From Bimastos eiseni (Eukaryota > Annelida > Clitellata > Crassiclitellata > Lumbricidae), in contig OY365807.1 in NCBI GenBank assembly GCA_959347315.1, forward strand, positions 33,907,312 to 33,971,311: 64,000 bases of DNA, in the 5' to 3' direction. A program made the translations under genes and the position numbers. Shown here in pieces: positions 35,290 through 48,996 of this stretch. Position 1 is the stretch's first letter; each line of letters opens with the position of its first letter. Below the pieces are notes generated by a model. The model saw only the letters and a program-made list of their open reading frames with translations. It had not been told where the DNA came from and did no database searches.

Positions 35290-35580
35290 GAATAGTATTA
35301 ACAGTAAGAGAAGAAAGGAGTAGGAGAAGGAAGAGGAGTAGAAATATGGAGAAGAAGATTGGGAAAAGGACGGAAACTAAGATATCAAGGAGATGGAGAA
35401 TTTAAAAAGAAATCGTTGGAAGAACATAAATAGGAAGAAAAGGAAGAAGAAGAAGATGAGGGATAGTAACAGGTTGAGTTAGAGGAATAGGAATAGTAGA
35501 GGCAGAAGAAGAAAACAGAAGGAGAAGACGAATGAGTACGAGAAGGACTCAGAGAAAAAGAAGAATAAGAAGAAGTCCAA
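35290..35580. repeat. Purine-rich GAAGAA/GGAGAA tract
   Basis: Irregular GAAGAA, GGAGAA and GGAAGA words over about 290 bp. No coding frame is supported. Confidence 0.6.
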
Positions 35581-37049
35581 AATGTTTACTTATGGAGGCA
35601 GCGATGTCTAAGAAATGTAAGTGACCTCACAAGATTTGACCCTACGTACGAGGACGCGTCTCCAGCCCTCTTCATTGACTACTTGATCGTCTGTCTCCAG
35701 TGTAAGCACGTGTGCTCATTTCATTGTTGACCTCGCAAGTGAGTGCCAATATAACAGAAATGGTTAAACTCGTAAAATGTATATTTCCTGGGAAGAATTT
35801 CAACCCAGATCTCTCGCTTAGCAGTCGAACACGTCAGCCTGCAAGGATATTGCTCATCCCAATGCAAAACAAAGGCAACGAGAAACGATGCATGTGACAC
35901 CAGAGGACGTCATCCACGGAGCAAAAGGAACTAAAGATATGATCAATTCTTAAACAACGGATCTGATGTCATTCAAAGTCGCTTAAGAAACTGACTTTCT
36001 TTCAGCAGTTCGAATGAATCTGACAATGAACCAGCGCAATAACAAAGAGTGGATTTATCGACGTCTTTCGACAGCAATGGTCTTTGACGTCTAATCATCT
36101 TTTTGACTCTGTGCTGGGTTTCGTTTACCACTGTCTTGAGTTTCACAGATCTGTCCTCGGTGAGTAGTGGATCCATAGATGTTATAATATCTGTGACTGG
36201 GTCTCATGAGTTGCTTCCCATTTCACACATCACAGCGGGTTATTTGTTAGTTATACTATATAGAAATATACACGTGTGTGCATAGATAGTTACATTTATA
36301 CAAAGTTATCTAGAGGTAATGCGTTGTACAAATTCAATCAACTGAAGGCGAATCTCCCTTCCTCCATAGGCTAGAAGAATCTTTCCATTATCAATCTCAC
36401 CAATGATCGTTGTGGTGCAGTCGACTCCGATATAGTCCGTGCAAGTAAGTTTGTCGTGTATTTATGGACAATAACATCGCGCCAAGAACTTTAAGCAGAG
36501 GACACACGCTTATGTTGTTCCCTAATGTATAGGCCCTACTTGTCGAACAGCAGCCAATGTCGAACAGGCCAATAATGTAAATTAATATCGAAGAGAAGAA
36601 ACGTATTCGTTGGTCTCTGTAAAATTCATCGTTCGTGCATGTACTCGGAGCGGGAACCATTTCAACCGTGACCTCTTCAGAAAATTTCTCAGTCAATCTT
36701 AGTTATGAATGTTGTTTAAGAAAACGAAGGGGCTAAACGCGCTGCTTCAGAGCCCCAAGAGACGGGGGCCTGGCCTCCATTTCACCTTCGCCACTGCGGC
36801 GAATAAGCGATGCCTGTATCACGCGAAATTGACAATTTGTTTCTGTCTCACGCAACTCGTTAAGAAAAATAGGATCCGCTATTACATTCTTTTTTATTCA
36901 TTTCTCCATGTTTATGTGGCGCAACTACAACGATACGGTATCGATCGACGGATAGCAATATGAGCAACGCACGTGCAACGTCAATAGACGTATCTACAGT
37001 TCTGCACAGTTGATGTCGCAGAAGAGAACGAAAACCTAGTCAATTCGAC

Positions 37050-37490
37050 TAATGATTTAGTTACCCAATGCCCGACTGCCCATAGTTATTTAAAAACTAT
37101 AGGCTATGATTCAACGACTCGATGATTTAACTACTCAATGATCCAACTGCCCAGTTGTTTAAAAACCTTGTGATTAACCACCAAGTGATTAAACAGCACA
37201 GTTATTTAACTATTCTATGATTCAACTATCCAATGATCTAACAACCCAATCATAAAAAACTACGATTAACTACCCAATGAGATGACCCCCAAATAATGTA
37301 ACTACGCAATGATTTAACAAACCAATGATTAAACAACCCGTTGATTTAACTACCCAATAATTTAACTAGGCTACCCATTTAGTAGGCTACCCAATGATTC
37401 AACTACTTATGGCACTGATTTAACAACCCATTGATTTAACTACCCACTGATTTAAGTACCCAATGACTTAACTACCGAATGATTTGACTG
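37050..37490. repeat. Degenerate tandem repeat, about 16-bp unit
   Basis: Units approximate CTACCCAATGATTTAA and repeat some 20-25 times with many substitutions and indels. It looks like an old minisatellite. Confidence 0.7.
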
Positions 37491-38032
37491 CGCATTGTCT
37501 GCCGTTGCGCCACAATTTAAAACTTACTAACAGATTAAAATGACTGTGCAAGTGTATTAGAATTAATTCAACAACTCCTAATGAATTTCCAACAAGGACT
37601 ATTTCTTTAAGAGAATTGCTAAGCAGATCAGTTGACTTTGAATCAGACAGATTGTACTGTACACTGTTACGTTATCGAATTATACGGGTCCTGCAGTAGC
37701 AAGGGCGAAAGGTGGCGTCGTTCTAGAGATTTCCCTCAGGATACTAACTGCACAGGATCATTGGCGGACAAACAGCACTTAGAGAGAACGGTGCGAACGA
37801 CTGATGGAGAGACGAATGCACCGCGACGGATCATCTAAAGCAGTTCAGATGAAACTTACCAGACACAATGCGGTCCAAATCATTGGGACACCCGTAGTTT
37901 ATAATTTACCATCTGAATTCATTGGCCATCGTCATAGTCATCATTGTAATCATCATTGTTATCACTAGACTATCATAATCATCAACATACTTTTGATAAA
38001 TATAGTCATCAGCATCGCTATCACCATAATTC

Positions 38033-38255
38033 TGAAATTCTTGAAATTTGATATCGCCCTTCTTCCAACATTTTTGCTCAGAGGTGTACGCATGCCTCGA
38101 TGGGGCAATTACAGTTGTACTGCAGAGAAATTTTGCGCGATAAACTTGCTCAAGGTCCCTACACAGTGACTCCACGGACGAAGGTAAAACCCGCTCACTC
38201 AGCACACACTTAGTGTTACGGGCCGACCGCTCTAATCAATCGGCCACCGTGCCAC
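38033..38255 (-). mobile_element. tRNA-derived SINE, copy 2
   Basis: In reverse orientation it reads GTGGCACGGTGGCCGATTGA, then TAGAGCGGTCGGCCCGTAAC, a degraded B-box region, GGGACCTTGAGCAAGT, CTGCAGTACAACTGTAAT and a 3' end with GGAAGAAGGGCGATATC. Same family as copies at 21,996, 44,761 and 58,408. Confidence 0.85.
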
Positions 38256-38964
38256 GCATAATTGGCACTGACATTACCAACGTCGTCAATATCATCGTTT
38301 CCAAGCGTCGTATTCATGCATATTCTATGCAAAAATGCAATAATGTAACTTATTTTTGGGGCCGACAAAGGCGCTGCAACGTCCAACAAAGATCCGTCTA
38401 AAATTAAGTGGAGAATGTTCCTTGAAGCTGATTGTTGAAGAACGGTCCAACGAACAAACAGCGGAAGAATTACAAAGCCAAACCAAAGACACCTGCACTC
38501 TTCTAATGGAATCGAGTCGTCAAGAAGAAAATGACGGAAGAGGCAGTCTACGTTCAGGTGGACCATTCGAAGAAAGCGAAATATATATAGGCCTAAGGAC
38601 GACTACATAAGTTAGACACACGATCTATATCTAACTAGAGTCTAACTATAGCGTGGCTACTGGCCTATCAATTACTGAGTTACTGATTTTGTTTGTGCTG
38701 ACTTTGAACAGTTTAATGTTAACGAATAAATAAATAACTTAAGTAGGACTTTGCTTCTGAAAACATGCAGAAATGAAGAATAGTCTGTAGGTACAGAGAG
38801 GAATAGGTAACGATGAAGTATTGTCGGAAGGATATAATAATTATTATTATGTCGAGGGTACTGGCCGACATTCTAACGAAAGACTGGAAAAGGCTGAAGA
38901 AAGAGCGGTAGTTGGTATCGCATACGAGACCTGCATAGAATCCAGTTAACTCACTTACACCGTC

Positions 38965-38967
38965 CAC

Positions 38968-39014
<47 letters not shown>
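38965..39014. repeat. TA microsatellite
   Basis: (TA)n with one AATA interruption. Confidence 0.9.
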
Positions 39015-40437
39015 AACAAAATGTTACATTTCATATTATACAGAGTATGTTGAGCGAAGAGAATGGTTCGAAAAAGTATGATTTGCCAAACATAGAAGTC
39101 AATAATTATAGAATAAAAAGGAAGTAACACTGATCAGAACGACTTTAAGCCGAATAACATAGGATGGAACCAAAAATGAACTACAGAGATGATGGCAGGC
39201 TGAATTTCAATCAATTGCATATATATATATATATATTATATGCATGGCAACTTGAAACTGGGAAACTACAAGCAGAAGCTGTACAGAGAGCGGGATTGGC
39301 CGACTGGAAGTGCACAAGGAGTAAATAATGATACAAAAATGGCAGTTTGAGTAAGAGAGACGGGAACGAATTGTAGCCGCAACACAAGAGCAAAGGCAAT
39401 TGGAAATGCAAGAGATGCAGATCATGGGAGTGACAGTCGAATTAGAGGAACGAAGAAAGCAGGTAGACATTGTGGAAAAGAAACTAGAGGAAGGAAGAAT
39501 GAGCTGACCCTAAGGGAATTGGTATTAGAATAGAAAAACAGTGATTAATAACACTTTGAGCGGAATAGTGAAGGATCGAACCAGAAAGCTATAAGAAAAA
39601 GACTTAGTGCAACATTGAATAAGTAGGAAAATATATTCAGATTAGAGAATCATGATTGGAATGACAGAAAGAGTTGACATCTGAAAAACTGGAGTCTTAT
39701 AAATAAAATAAATAACTCTGAAAATTAATATAGCGCATTTACCCCAAGATAGATGCCTTTCGATTTACCTAAAAATTCGTTTCTATTTAGAAACATTGGA
39801 GAATGCTCAAAACTTTTCATTATTGCACTCATCATAAAAGCTAATTGCAAGGATTGAGGCAGAAGTACATAAGTATTGGTTGAAAAGAATGCAAGACAGT
39901 TTTATAAATGTAGTTCAAACACGCTTTTCATAAGGGATCGTAGGTAGATCATTCTCCCTGAGGTTCTAAACGATGGAATTTGTGTTTTTTAATACTATAA
40001 AAAGAAGAATCCTGAAAACCTAAATATTAACAGATAGATAGATAGATGGCTGACGACCCGGCGTCGACGAGGAAACGCATATCTTCATTGACTTCCACCC
40101 TTTGTAAGTAATTTTCGTGACTGAACGACGGGAATGGGATAGCTGAGCAGGCAAGTGATCAGATACTAATGGGAGCTAGGGAGCCAGACGAACGATTTGA
40201 CTGGTCGGTAGTCATCTTGCGCAATGCTATGACATGGTTCAAGCAACCATCATGACAACGCGTGAGTGTGTCGATCTGAGGAAGCCAGATCTCTTGTTCA
40301 GCCGACGGACTCCATGAGAATCTTCCACGAGAATGTTGGGGTCTAACAGATAATGTTGGGGTCATTAGTCTTTTTTATGGCTGAGTGGCAAGGATTTACA
40401 TACACATGAAACGTGTGTATATATATATATATATATT

Positions 40438-40517
40438 TGAGAGTTAACTTTTGAGAGTTTGGTCGATGTATTGTATATATATATACAATACATCGACCAT
40501 AGATGTTAACTCTCAAA
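40438..40517. repeat. Nested palindrome around a TA core
   Basis: The inner perfect palindrome (40460-40499) has arms TGGTCGATGTATTGTATATA. The outer arms TTGAGAGTTAAC and GTTAACTCTCAA (from 40438 and up to 40517) are also inverted. It can fold into a cruciform of about 80 bp. It may be a foldback element or a microsatellite captured in an inverted duplication. Confidence 0.75.
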
Positions 40518-40904
40518 GTCACCTCTTCTCACACACCCAGCCCCTCCCCGCAATAACTTAATCGCAGGGTTTGTGTTACAGCGATCAAGACACAATTACA
40601 CACGACGATCTGTTTGGATGGAACAGTATGGTCCTTCTCCCAACGAAGCCGTGTGTTTCATTGATGATATTTTAGGCTAACAACCGGCACTCAATTAGGA
40701 AATCACATGAAGCCCCATCACATTAGTAGGCCTCTCCTGTAGGGCGCTGTATTTGCAGGCACATCAACAGCGTAGAACTGACCACGACTGACAACGATGG
40801 GCGTCACGACGGTTTCCTTTGTGCCTATGATCTCTAGCAACTCATGCACCTCCCTAATACTCTAACACTGCTTTCACGATAAAATGTGTTCTTATGTCAT
40901 ACAT

Positions 40905-41330
40905 AAAACCATCATCATCGTCGTCGTCATCATCATCTTCACCACCATCATCATAATTGTCACTTTCATCAGCAGCGTCATCATCCTAGTTATCATCAGA
41001 ATTATCACCAGAATCATCGTCATCGTCATCATCCACAGCAGCAGCAGCAACATCAACATCGTCAACGTCAACTACATTTTAGTTATTTTGGCTTAGTTCG
41101 ATAGATAGTTAAGTCTGCATTGCCTTCGTGAAGTTTTGTACGCAAAGCATGTCATGTTAACATACACATAAACAGGGCCAACATCATCATCATCATCATC
41201 ATCAACACCACCACCACCACACCACCACCACCACCATTATCATCATCAGTAACAGCAGCACAATTGTTATAATCAGTATCATCTATAGTCATTATTATCA
41301 CAATAATCTTAGTCATGCGCATCACCACCA
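40905..41330. repeat. CAT/CAC trinucleotide-rich region
   Basis: Runs of ATCATCATC, CGTCGTC and CACCACCACC. The Ile/Val-rich frames across it are artefacts. Confidence 0.8.
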
Positions 41331-41659
41331 TCGAAAGCACGAATATTGTCATAAGAATCCTTTGTTAATATCGTCGTCGCCAACCATAATGCCCTATATT
41401 ATTATTATCAACATCATCGTCGTCATCTTCTGCCAGTCTTAGTTACTGTGCGACGACAACCACAGCCGATCAATTGAGAGAGAGGCGCCAGCAGGAGGTG
41501 AACAAGTCCGTCGTATCGACAAACTAATGATAATATTATGGACTATTTATTTTAGAAAGTAACAGTTCATCGATTGGAAAGCCAGCGGAAACCAGTAGAA
41601 ACACGGACCACTGCAACCGACGTTGAAATAGACTACAACGAATATCAACCAATAATTAA

Positions 41660-41865
41660 CCAACCGGCCGACAGACAGACCAACAGACAGACCAATCGAC
41701 CGACCGACCGTCAGACCGATAGACCGACCGACAGACCGACCAACAGACCGACCGACTGACCTATCGACAGACCGACCGACCGACAGACCGACAGACCGAC
41801 CGACCTATCGACAGACCCACCGATCTATCGACAGACAGACCGACCGACAGACCGACCAATAAGTC
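41660..41865. repeat. GACAGACC/GACCGACC microsatellite
   Basis: Octamer-like units CAGACCGACCGA with a shorter ATCGACAGACC variant; frames reading TDRQTDR are artefacts. Confidence 0.9.
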
Positions 41866-42192
41866 CATATATCGGACAGCTCTGACTATAGGTTCTCCGT
41901 ATGTTCCAGGACCCACCAACGACGACGTTTCAATCTGTCTGATTTTGTTTGTTTATTGCCAGTCAATCAACCATTCTTTTCTCAATCAACTCTCTTACAA
42001 CCAAGCCAATCAACTAACCCAACGGGTTAGTCAGCCAACGAAGAAATCGTCGCCAGATCTACCCTAAGATGCGACAGTTTAGCACACAATGATTGGCCGT
42101 CTTCTGTTACTTGGTCCATGTCTATGGCAGACGGCACGACGCACGATCCCCGCACATGCGCACCGCGCATTCAACATCAACCGACTGACGCG

Positions 42193-42234
42193 TTGGCACA
42201 TGCGCATTGGCACATGCGCATTGGCACATGCGCA
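42193..42234. repeat. Three exact 14-bp repeats containing ATGCGCA
   Basis: TTGGCACATGCGCA occurs three times head to tail, with further GCGCAT/ATGCGC words just upstream (42,155-42,170). The core resembles half of the NRF-1 site (GCGCATGCGC), so a regulatory role is possible, but no neighbouring gene was found. Confidence 0.7.
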
Positions 42235-42874
42235 TTGACTGCCGCGGACACGTGTATAATGTATATTCTGTCCATGGATATAACAGGAAATCACTTCTAC
42301 TTCATCAACAAAATATTCAGCCAATTATGGTTTAACAATGAATCAATCAATTAATTAGTCAACGCTGCCAAACACAACGAGGCAGAGAAGAATAAGAAAT
42401 CGGTGTTAAATGACTGAAGAAAATGAGTAGAACAATAATTCATTGATTGCAAAGGCATATATCAATTCCTTCGGACGGATTGAATCGCTGGACATTTCAA
42501 TGACTTCTTATGCGCCGTCGGTTGATGCCTTAGGTACTGATCGATTGGGTTATGGATGTTACCATCTGCGATATTTGGTTGGTCTGCAAGCACCAGATGT
42601 AAGAGATTCAATGTTGCAACTCACAGGAGTGGAAGCATCGGGTGATTGTCGTGGCGTCGATGAGGTAACCTCGGCACAGAGGACAGACGATGTAACTGCT
42701 GAGAGATGCGACGCTCGGTCGACGTAGGCTCCACGCACGGCCAGCTGCCATGGCAACCGGTGCCATGGTGATCACCCGGCAAGTGCACGTCGTCGCGAGG
42801 CCGACTCAAGACAGCTGACAACAACAACAACAATCAGAAATAAACAAAGACACCATACCAAAGAATCAGCATGA

Positions 42875-42995
42875 TGACAAAGACGACGACGACAATGATG
42901 ATGAAAATGACGACGACGATGACGACGATTATAATGATGATGATAACGATGGCGACGACGGCGACGATGATGACGATGATGATGCCGAAGACGAC
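42875..42995. repeat. GATGAC/GACGAC trinucleotide repeat
   Basis: Mixed GAC and GAT triplets. Confidence 0.85.
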
Positions 42996-44027
42996 CTAGA
43001 TGATATGAAAGTAACAACAGAGGCAACGCTTAATACTGCAGCTAACCATGAAATCATCATGTTCACTGCATGGCAGATCGAACATTTGAAACTATTTAAC
43101 TAAAAGAGCCCATAAATATAATTTTTATATATTAAGTTAACTTAATGAGTGATGATTGTTTTAGCCAATAGTCTATTTTTAATATTCGTCGGCAATTTGC
43201 ATTTAATTATTATTATAGCCTTAACGAGTTGTCCTTCCCTCCTTACTTGGTTGTCAAAGCTTTCTCGTAACCTTGGAATTCAATGTCATTTTATTAATTA
43301 AGCACGCTGTTACTGCCTTCTTTCATTTCCCTTTTAGCAGGCAACCCTTGCCAGCTCAACAGTTTACCCCAAATCAAGTAGATCAGATCAGACCGTCCTG
43401 ATGTTTGCCCTTCGTTATACTGTAGATAACAGGAAATAGTGGAAATGCACACGCTGGTCACGGCGTCATCATTATTATGAAGGTGATGATCCTGGTGATG
43501 ACAATCATGATCTTAATGATCAACTAGATGTGGTATGGTTCTGTAAGGCTCTGTTGCTCCGATAGACAGGCCATGCCATCTCTCTGCCATCCCTCTCTTG
43601 CTCTATACCCTCGCATACTTCCCCTTCCTTCAATACTCCTCGCTTCCTATCATCCCCTTCCCCTCCTCTGCCTCCGCTTCTTCCCCTTCCTTCTCAGCTC
43701 ATTATTTCAACTTACTCTACTTCTCTCTAGGTTTAATCCACCTTTCCCTTCTTATCCGTTTGCCCTTTCCTCCGCTTCCTTGTCCATTTTCTTCATCCCT
43801 CCATTTCTATACTTTCCCTAACTTTATAGTCGTATGTGTTTTCCTATACCCTTGCCTTTCCTATCCAACTCTCCCTCCCTCTTACTCCCTCAACCTCCCT
43901 CCCTATCGCTGCCCTTCTCGCCCCGTATGAGTTACATCTCTTACTCGCCATCTTGCGCGTGTTTTTCATCCAGTAAATAACAAAGGTGTTATTGCAATGC
44001 ACATGACATTTGCCATAATTTAGGAGA

Positions 44028-44322
44028 ATATATATATATATATGTATATATATATATTCATAATATATACATATAATATATATACATATAATATATATAC
44101 ATATAATATACATATATTCATAATAAGCATAGCATGTCTGATTGTCTGTCTATAATATATAATACGTATAGACATTACATACCACCTACAGAATGTTCTC
44201 TTGCGTGTATTGACATGTGTAGCCCACGCGCAAGCATTGTGCGTATGTATGTTGCCCATGATATATATATATACAATATATATAATATATATATAATATA
44301 TATATATATATACAATATATAT

Positions 44323-44353
<31 letters not shown>

Positions 44354-44356
44354 CAA
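44028..44356. repeat. Two blocks of TA-rich microsatellite
   Basis: (TA)n with regular ATAATATATACAT spacers (44,028-44,120) and a second block at 44,260-44,356. A CT-rich tract fills 43,600-43,920. Frames here are artefacts. Confidence 0.85.
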
Positions 44357-44760
44357 TATGTTCGTTGAATGATGAATGGTCTATGGCCTCATGCGAGCTA
44401 CAAAAGACAGCGCTCTAAATCATAGTCCCTGCTGCACTAAAGAAAAGCCAAATGCTAAATGTATCTCTACGCGGCATCTCGTGTGTGTGCAAGGCATCGC
44501 TCTGTATACATTGCATATTATATACAGAGAATCTCCGTCGTGTGCTTTAAATACCTCGCTAACGGCAGATAAGAGAAGAAGAAGAAGAAGAAGAAGAAAG
44601 CAAAGGAAGAACCATACGACTATATAGAAACATAGGAAGCAGACATACAATTTAAAAGTCAAAGACAAACATTCTTTGGATCAACAAAAGGATGAATGGG
44701 GGGCCGGTCGGTTGGGCAAACTGTCACAGTTATACTGCCTAATATTTTTTTATTTTATTC

Positions 44761-44964
44761 TGAAATTTTATGACGCCCTTCTTCCAGCATTTTCGCTCAG
44801 AAGTGCACACAACTCGACGGCGTAATTGCAGTTGTAGGGCCTACTGCTAAGGACTTGCTCTAGGTCCCTACACAGTGACTCCTCGGACGAGGGTCGAACC
44901 CGCTCACCCAGCGCACACTGAGCGTAACGGGCCGACCGCTCTAACCAATCGGCCACCGTGCCAC
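44761..44964 (-). mobile_element. tRNA-derived SINE, copy 3
   Basis: In reverse orientation the A-box region is GTGGCCGATTGGTTAGAGCG and the B-box is GGTTCGACCCT. GACCTAGAGCAAGTCC, CTACAACTGCAAT and GGAAGAAGGGCGTCAT follow. It is missing part of the middle found in the other copies, including the CTGCAG segment. Confidence 0.85.
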
Positions 44965-45149
44965 AATAGGCATGAAGACATGGATACAAGTGCACACTAT
45001 TCACTCGGGCTATTTATAAAATAAAAATTACCCTGGATCAAATTGGCCTCATTCATTTCGATATGAAATTCTTTCAATCCTAATCTCAACCCTGCAAGTC
45101 ACTATATATATATGCTAGTGATCTGCAGTCGAACAAGCTTGATCAAACA

Positions 45150-45800
45150 GCTCTTACAATTCAACCAACACGATCGAATAAATAGCTATGATAATTAAAA
45201 ACCAATTCAGACAGTTCTTGCAACTCAAACAAAAGGATCAAACAGGTCTTGCAACTTCAAGTAGCATGATCAAACAGCTCTTCCAACTCAAGTATATAGC
45301 ATGATCAAACATCTCTTGCAGCTCAAGTAACGTGGTCAAACAGTTATTCCAACTCAAGTAAGTGATCAAATATCTCTTGCAACTCAAGTAGCATGATCAA
45401 ACAGCTCTTGCATCTCAATAGTACGATAAAACAGCTTTTAAAATTCAATCAACATAACTGAACAGCTCTCCGATTTCAAGAACATGATTAAGCAGCTCTC
45501 ACAATTGAGGCAAAATGATTGCACAGCTTTTATAATTCAATCAACATTATCAAACAAATAGCTCTTACAATTCGACAACATGATTAAACAGCTTTTCAAT
45601 TCAATCAATGTCATCAAACAGCACTTGCAATTCAAGCAACACAATAAAACAGCCCGTATACTATTCAATCAACATGATCAGGAAACAGAAACTGCAATGC
45701 AAGTAACTCTTGCATTTTGAGAACATGATTGAGCAACTGTTGCAGTTCTCGAACTTAAAAAAAAACACTTGCAACTCAAGCAACATGATCAGACAGCTCT
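45150..45800. repeat. Degenerate tandem repeat, about 31-34-bp unit
   Basis: Units of the form GATCAAACAGCTCTTGCAACTCAAGTAACAT are repeated about 20 times with indels and substitutions. It is an old satellite-like array with no coding frame. Confidence 0.75.
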
Positions 45801-46211
45801 TGCAGTTCTGACATGCAACATATCAAATGGCTAACGTCACAATTTTGTTACTTCGAAATGTTGCCATTCCAAAGTCGTTTCCGCTGTTCAACCTGAAGGA
45901 CAGAACTTCCCAAATCAATTTATAAAAAAAGTTATAAGTTATGCAACCCAGTCTTTCAGCTCGACAGCAACAATCCTTCTAAACTGTAATGCTTTTCACC
46001 AAACTTTTAATGACAGGCGATAGAAATCTCAAAATCTAACCGAGACTCGCATATCTCACAAATTCCCAATACCAATGGACAAAACAGATGGATAACGAAT
46101 CCACTGAATGGAAAACCATGAAACGCAGAAGAGGACAAAGAAGGCTGCAAAGGTCAACAAATTCTCTCTCATCTGCCGAATGGTTATAATTCGACGCCTG
46201 CCTTTGCCTGG

Positions 46212-46212
<1 letters not shown>

Positions 46213-46265
<53 letters not shown>
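46213..46265. repeat. Pure TA microsatellite
   Basis: About 26 uninterrupted TA units. Confidence 0.95.
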
Positions 46266-46268
<3 letters not shown>

Positions 46269-47173
46269 GCCGAATGCATTCACAGCGTACGCCCTATGTC
46301 CTCATGAGACCTCAATTGTTTCTTTCACTCAATCACACCAGACGACGATCGCCGCATCTCTCCCTCCCTCAGTTCGTCAGTCGCTTCAATACAGCCTCAC
46401 CTCGTAACCCATTCGTCAAACCTCACCATAAGCCATGCACACACATACGCACATGCACACATCGAAGCAATCTAAACAAGAAACTCCAATCCATGCTGAA
46501 GAACAATATTGTGAGAACCAACATTCATTCAAATTACATACATATATATAATATATATATATATATATTGTATATCAGCATTTCTATACAATTGAGAGAA
46601 ATGGACGGAGAAGCAGAGACTAAGTTTGAAGCAGAAAGAGTGTGATAGAGATACAAAGAGAAAGAGCAAAAAGGCAGAAATACGAAGGGAGGCAGGAAGG
46701 GAGCGCGCCATTAGACCGATCAATAAGCGCACCGAATGATCAGATGGTGGTGCATGCGTTTGGACATTGCTCTTTCCGGATAATGACTATAAAGGTTCGT
46801 CGATTTGTTAGTTCATTGCTCGATCATTAGAGTCTCTGAAATGCTATCGCTTTCGACGGCTTTTGTTATTTCAGATTTGCAAAACAGTCTTTGAAATTGT
46901 AAAGGCAGAGCTGCAGGCGAGAATCCCAACGGCAAGAATGATCTAGTCAAGAAAAAGTACAGTAATCTTAAGAATTCAATGGATGTTAGATGGTCCATTG
47001 TTGCAAAATAAACACTTTAATTCATGGTTTTATCGAGTGGATAGAAAGCTTATAAAGTCTCATCCCAAGTAGAGGGAAGGAAAGGCTCACCGAGAAGGTG
47101 CAGGATAGACGCTGTAAATGTGAGCAGAACAAGGCTCGAGCTAATTTGCGGTGGTGGTTGAGTTGGCAGTAGT

Positions 47174-47236
47174 GATGATGATGATGATGATGATGACGAC
47201 GACAATGACGACAACGACGATGACGATGATGATGGT
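47174..47236. repeat. GATGAT/GACGAC trinucleotide repeat
   Basis: Short GAT and GAC triplet run. The stretch 46,650-49,900 otherwise holds no supported gene; frames at 47,472-48,126 have no recognisable domain. Confidence 0.8.
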
Positions 47237-48765
47237 CATTTCAATTTCTGGAAGAAGTATAGCTGATTATTTATAGTTGTAACTTCTGCCAGAAGACCAT
47301 TCATAGTCTAATTCTGTAGGCTGCAGAAGATCCCTTATATTATGTTTTAAAACAGACATGGCGCTTTCAATAGTCTTGCTATTTCGCTTTGGACACGGTA
47401 GCGACGAGATATTCTAGCAGTCAAATACAAATGCAATCCGGTCTAAGAAATATTTTTTGACTTCACTGTTTTCACCAGATATAAATTTCACATGATGGAC
47501 TTCTAGATAAGTAAGTGGGCAATTTCACTTCACTTTTCGACTTCCTGCACATATTGGAAAACAACGGTTCTGTCGCAGCAATCACAATGGACACGGTTGC
47601 CAACATCCCAGATTCGAGCGAATCCTCTAGATTCCATCCGCGGCTACTTCGTGGTGAAACCACTTCCTGTAATATACTAGCGATCCATTTCCTCCGAATG
47701 ACCTATTGCACTTCCAACGGCATCCAGTTAATATCTATACGACGACTTCAGTGGCGCCAGATATATCGAACTGTTTTTTCGCGACCATATATAAAACGGT
47801 GTATACTCCACTGAGGATGCATGGCACGTAGGCAATCAACTTGCGTTGGCATCGCTTTTAGTGGAAGCCGGTTCATTACAGCGAGGAGGAGGAGGAGAAG
47901 GATACGACTGATAAGCATACGTTTTTGGCCAATCTCTGACGAACATGCATTTGACCAATCTCTACAATCGCAGCACGGTTCGTTCCGTCGGTTATTATGC
48001 CTGGGGCCAAATGCAGTTACAGGTTCTTATTCGGGTTCATTGCATATCGCGCGACACTATCACCATGCAGGAGGCACAATACACGTGCTGTATGATTGCA
48101 GAGGTAATGAAATGTTGAGTAATTAATTATTTTATATGCTTAGACTCATTATGCGTTTGTATGTTTCTTGATTATTATTCAATGGCAGTCTGTTAGCATC
48201 TCTGAACCTCATTGCTTCTTACTGCCCATCATGTCATGTTGATATCAGGATTTCTTATAACTGCTTCTATACCTGCAGCAACCGAATGGGCCTTGCCAAG
48301 CTTTGAGCCCAGATTGACGGAAATTAATTCACTGTTTCGGAACATCTGACTAACTTACCGATCGACCGACTGACTGACAGACTGACTGACTGGCTGGTTA
48401 AATGGATGATACTATACACATACGACGCTCTCCACTTTCTTCTACCTTTCTTTCACTTTTATGAAATGCTGATAGTTCACATAAGATGATCGTTAGATAT
48501 TCAAACAGATCGCCTTGACAATGTCACTCACCGATGGTTTTAGATGCTGAGAGAAGACAGCATGACCTGATTCACACACTGCATAGATGAAAGATAAGGA
48601 GAAGACAAGACACAAGGGCAAACGAAGACCACAGTGGATAGACAATAATAGATAAGGTGATTTACATCGCTTAGACTAAGCATAGCAATGGACTTTACAA
48701 GTCATCGAAGACAATGGAGATCATATGTCGCACCTCACTGTCAAGTGGCTGGCATCAGAAACTGG

Positions 48766-48996
48766 TGGTGGTGGTGGCGGTGGTGGTGGTTACGACGGCG
48801 ACGACGATGATGACGATTTGCAATGACGACGACCACGACGATGACGACCACGACGATGACGATGATGACGACGATGATGATGATGATAATGATGGAAACT
48901 ACGACAACGACGACGTCGACGACGATGATCATGATGAGCATGATGATCACGATCATGATGACGACGACAATGATCATGACCATGATAAAGGTGATC
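48766..48996. repeat. GGT then GAT/GAC trinucleotide repeat
   Basis: (GGT)n leads into a long mix of GAC, GAT and CAC triplets. Asp-rich, Thr/Met-rich and Ile/Val-rich frames on both strands are artefacts. Confidence 0.9.

Noticed and set aside
41660..41865. CRISPR-like array from regular CAGACCGACC repeats
   Set aside because: Units are 8-12 bp with no unique spacers, so it is a microsatellite.
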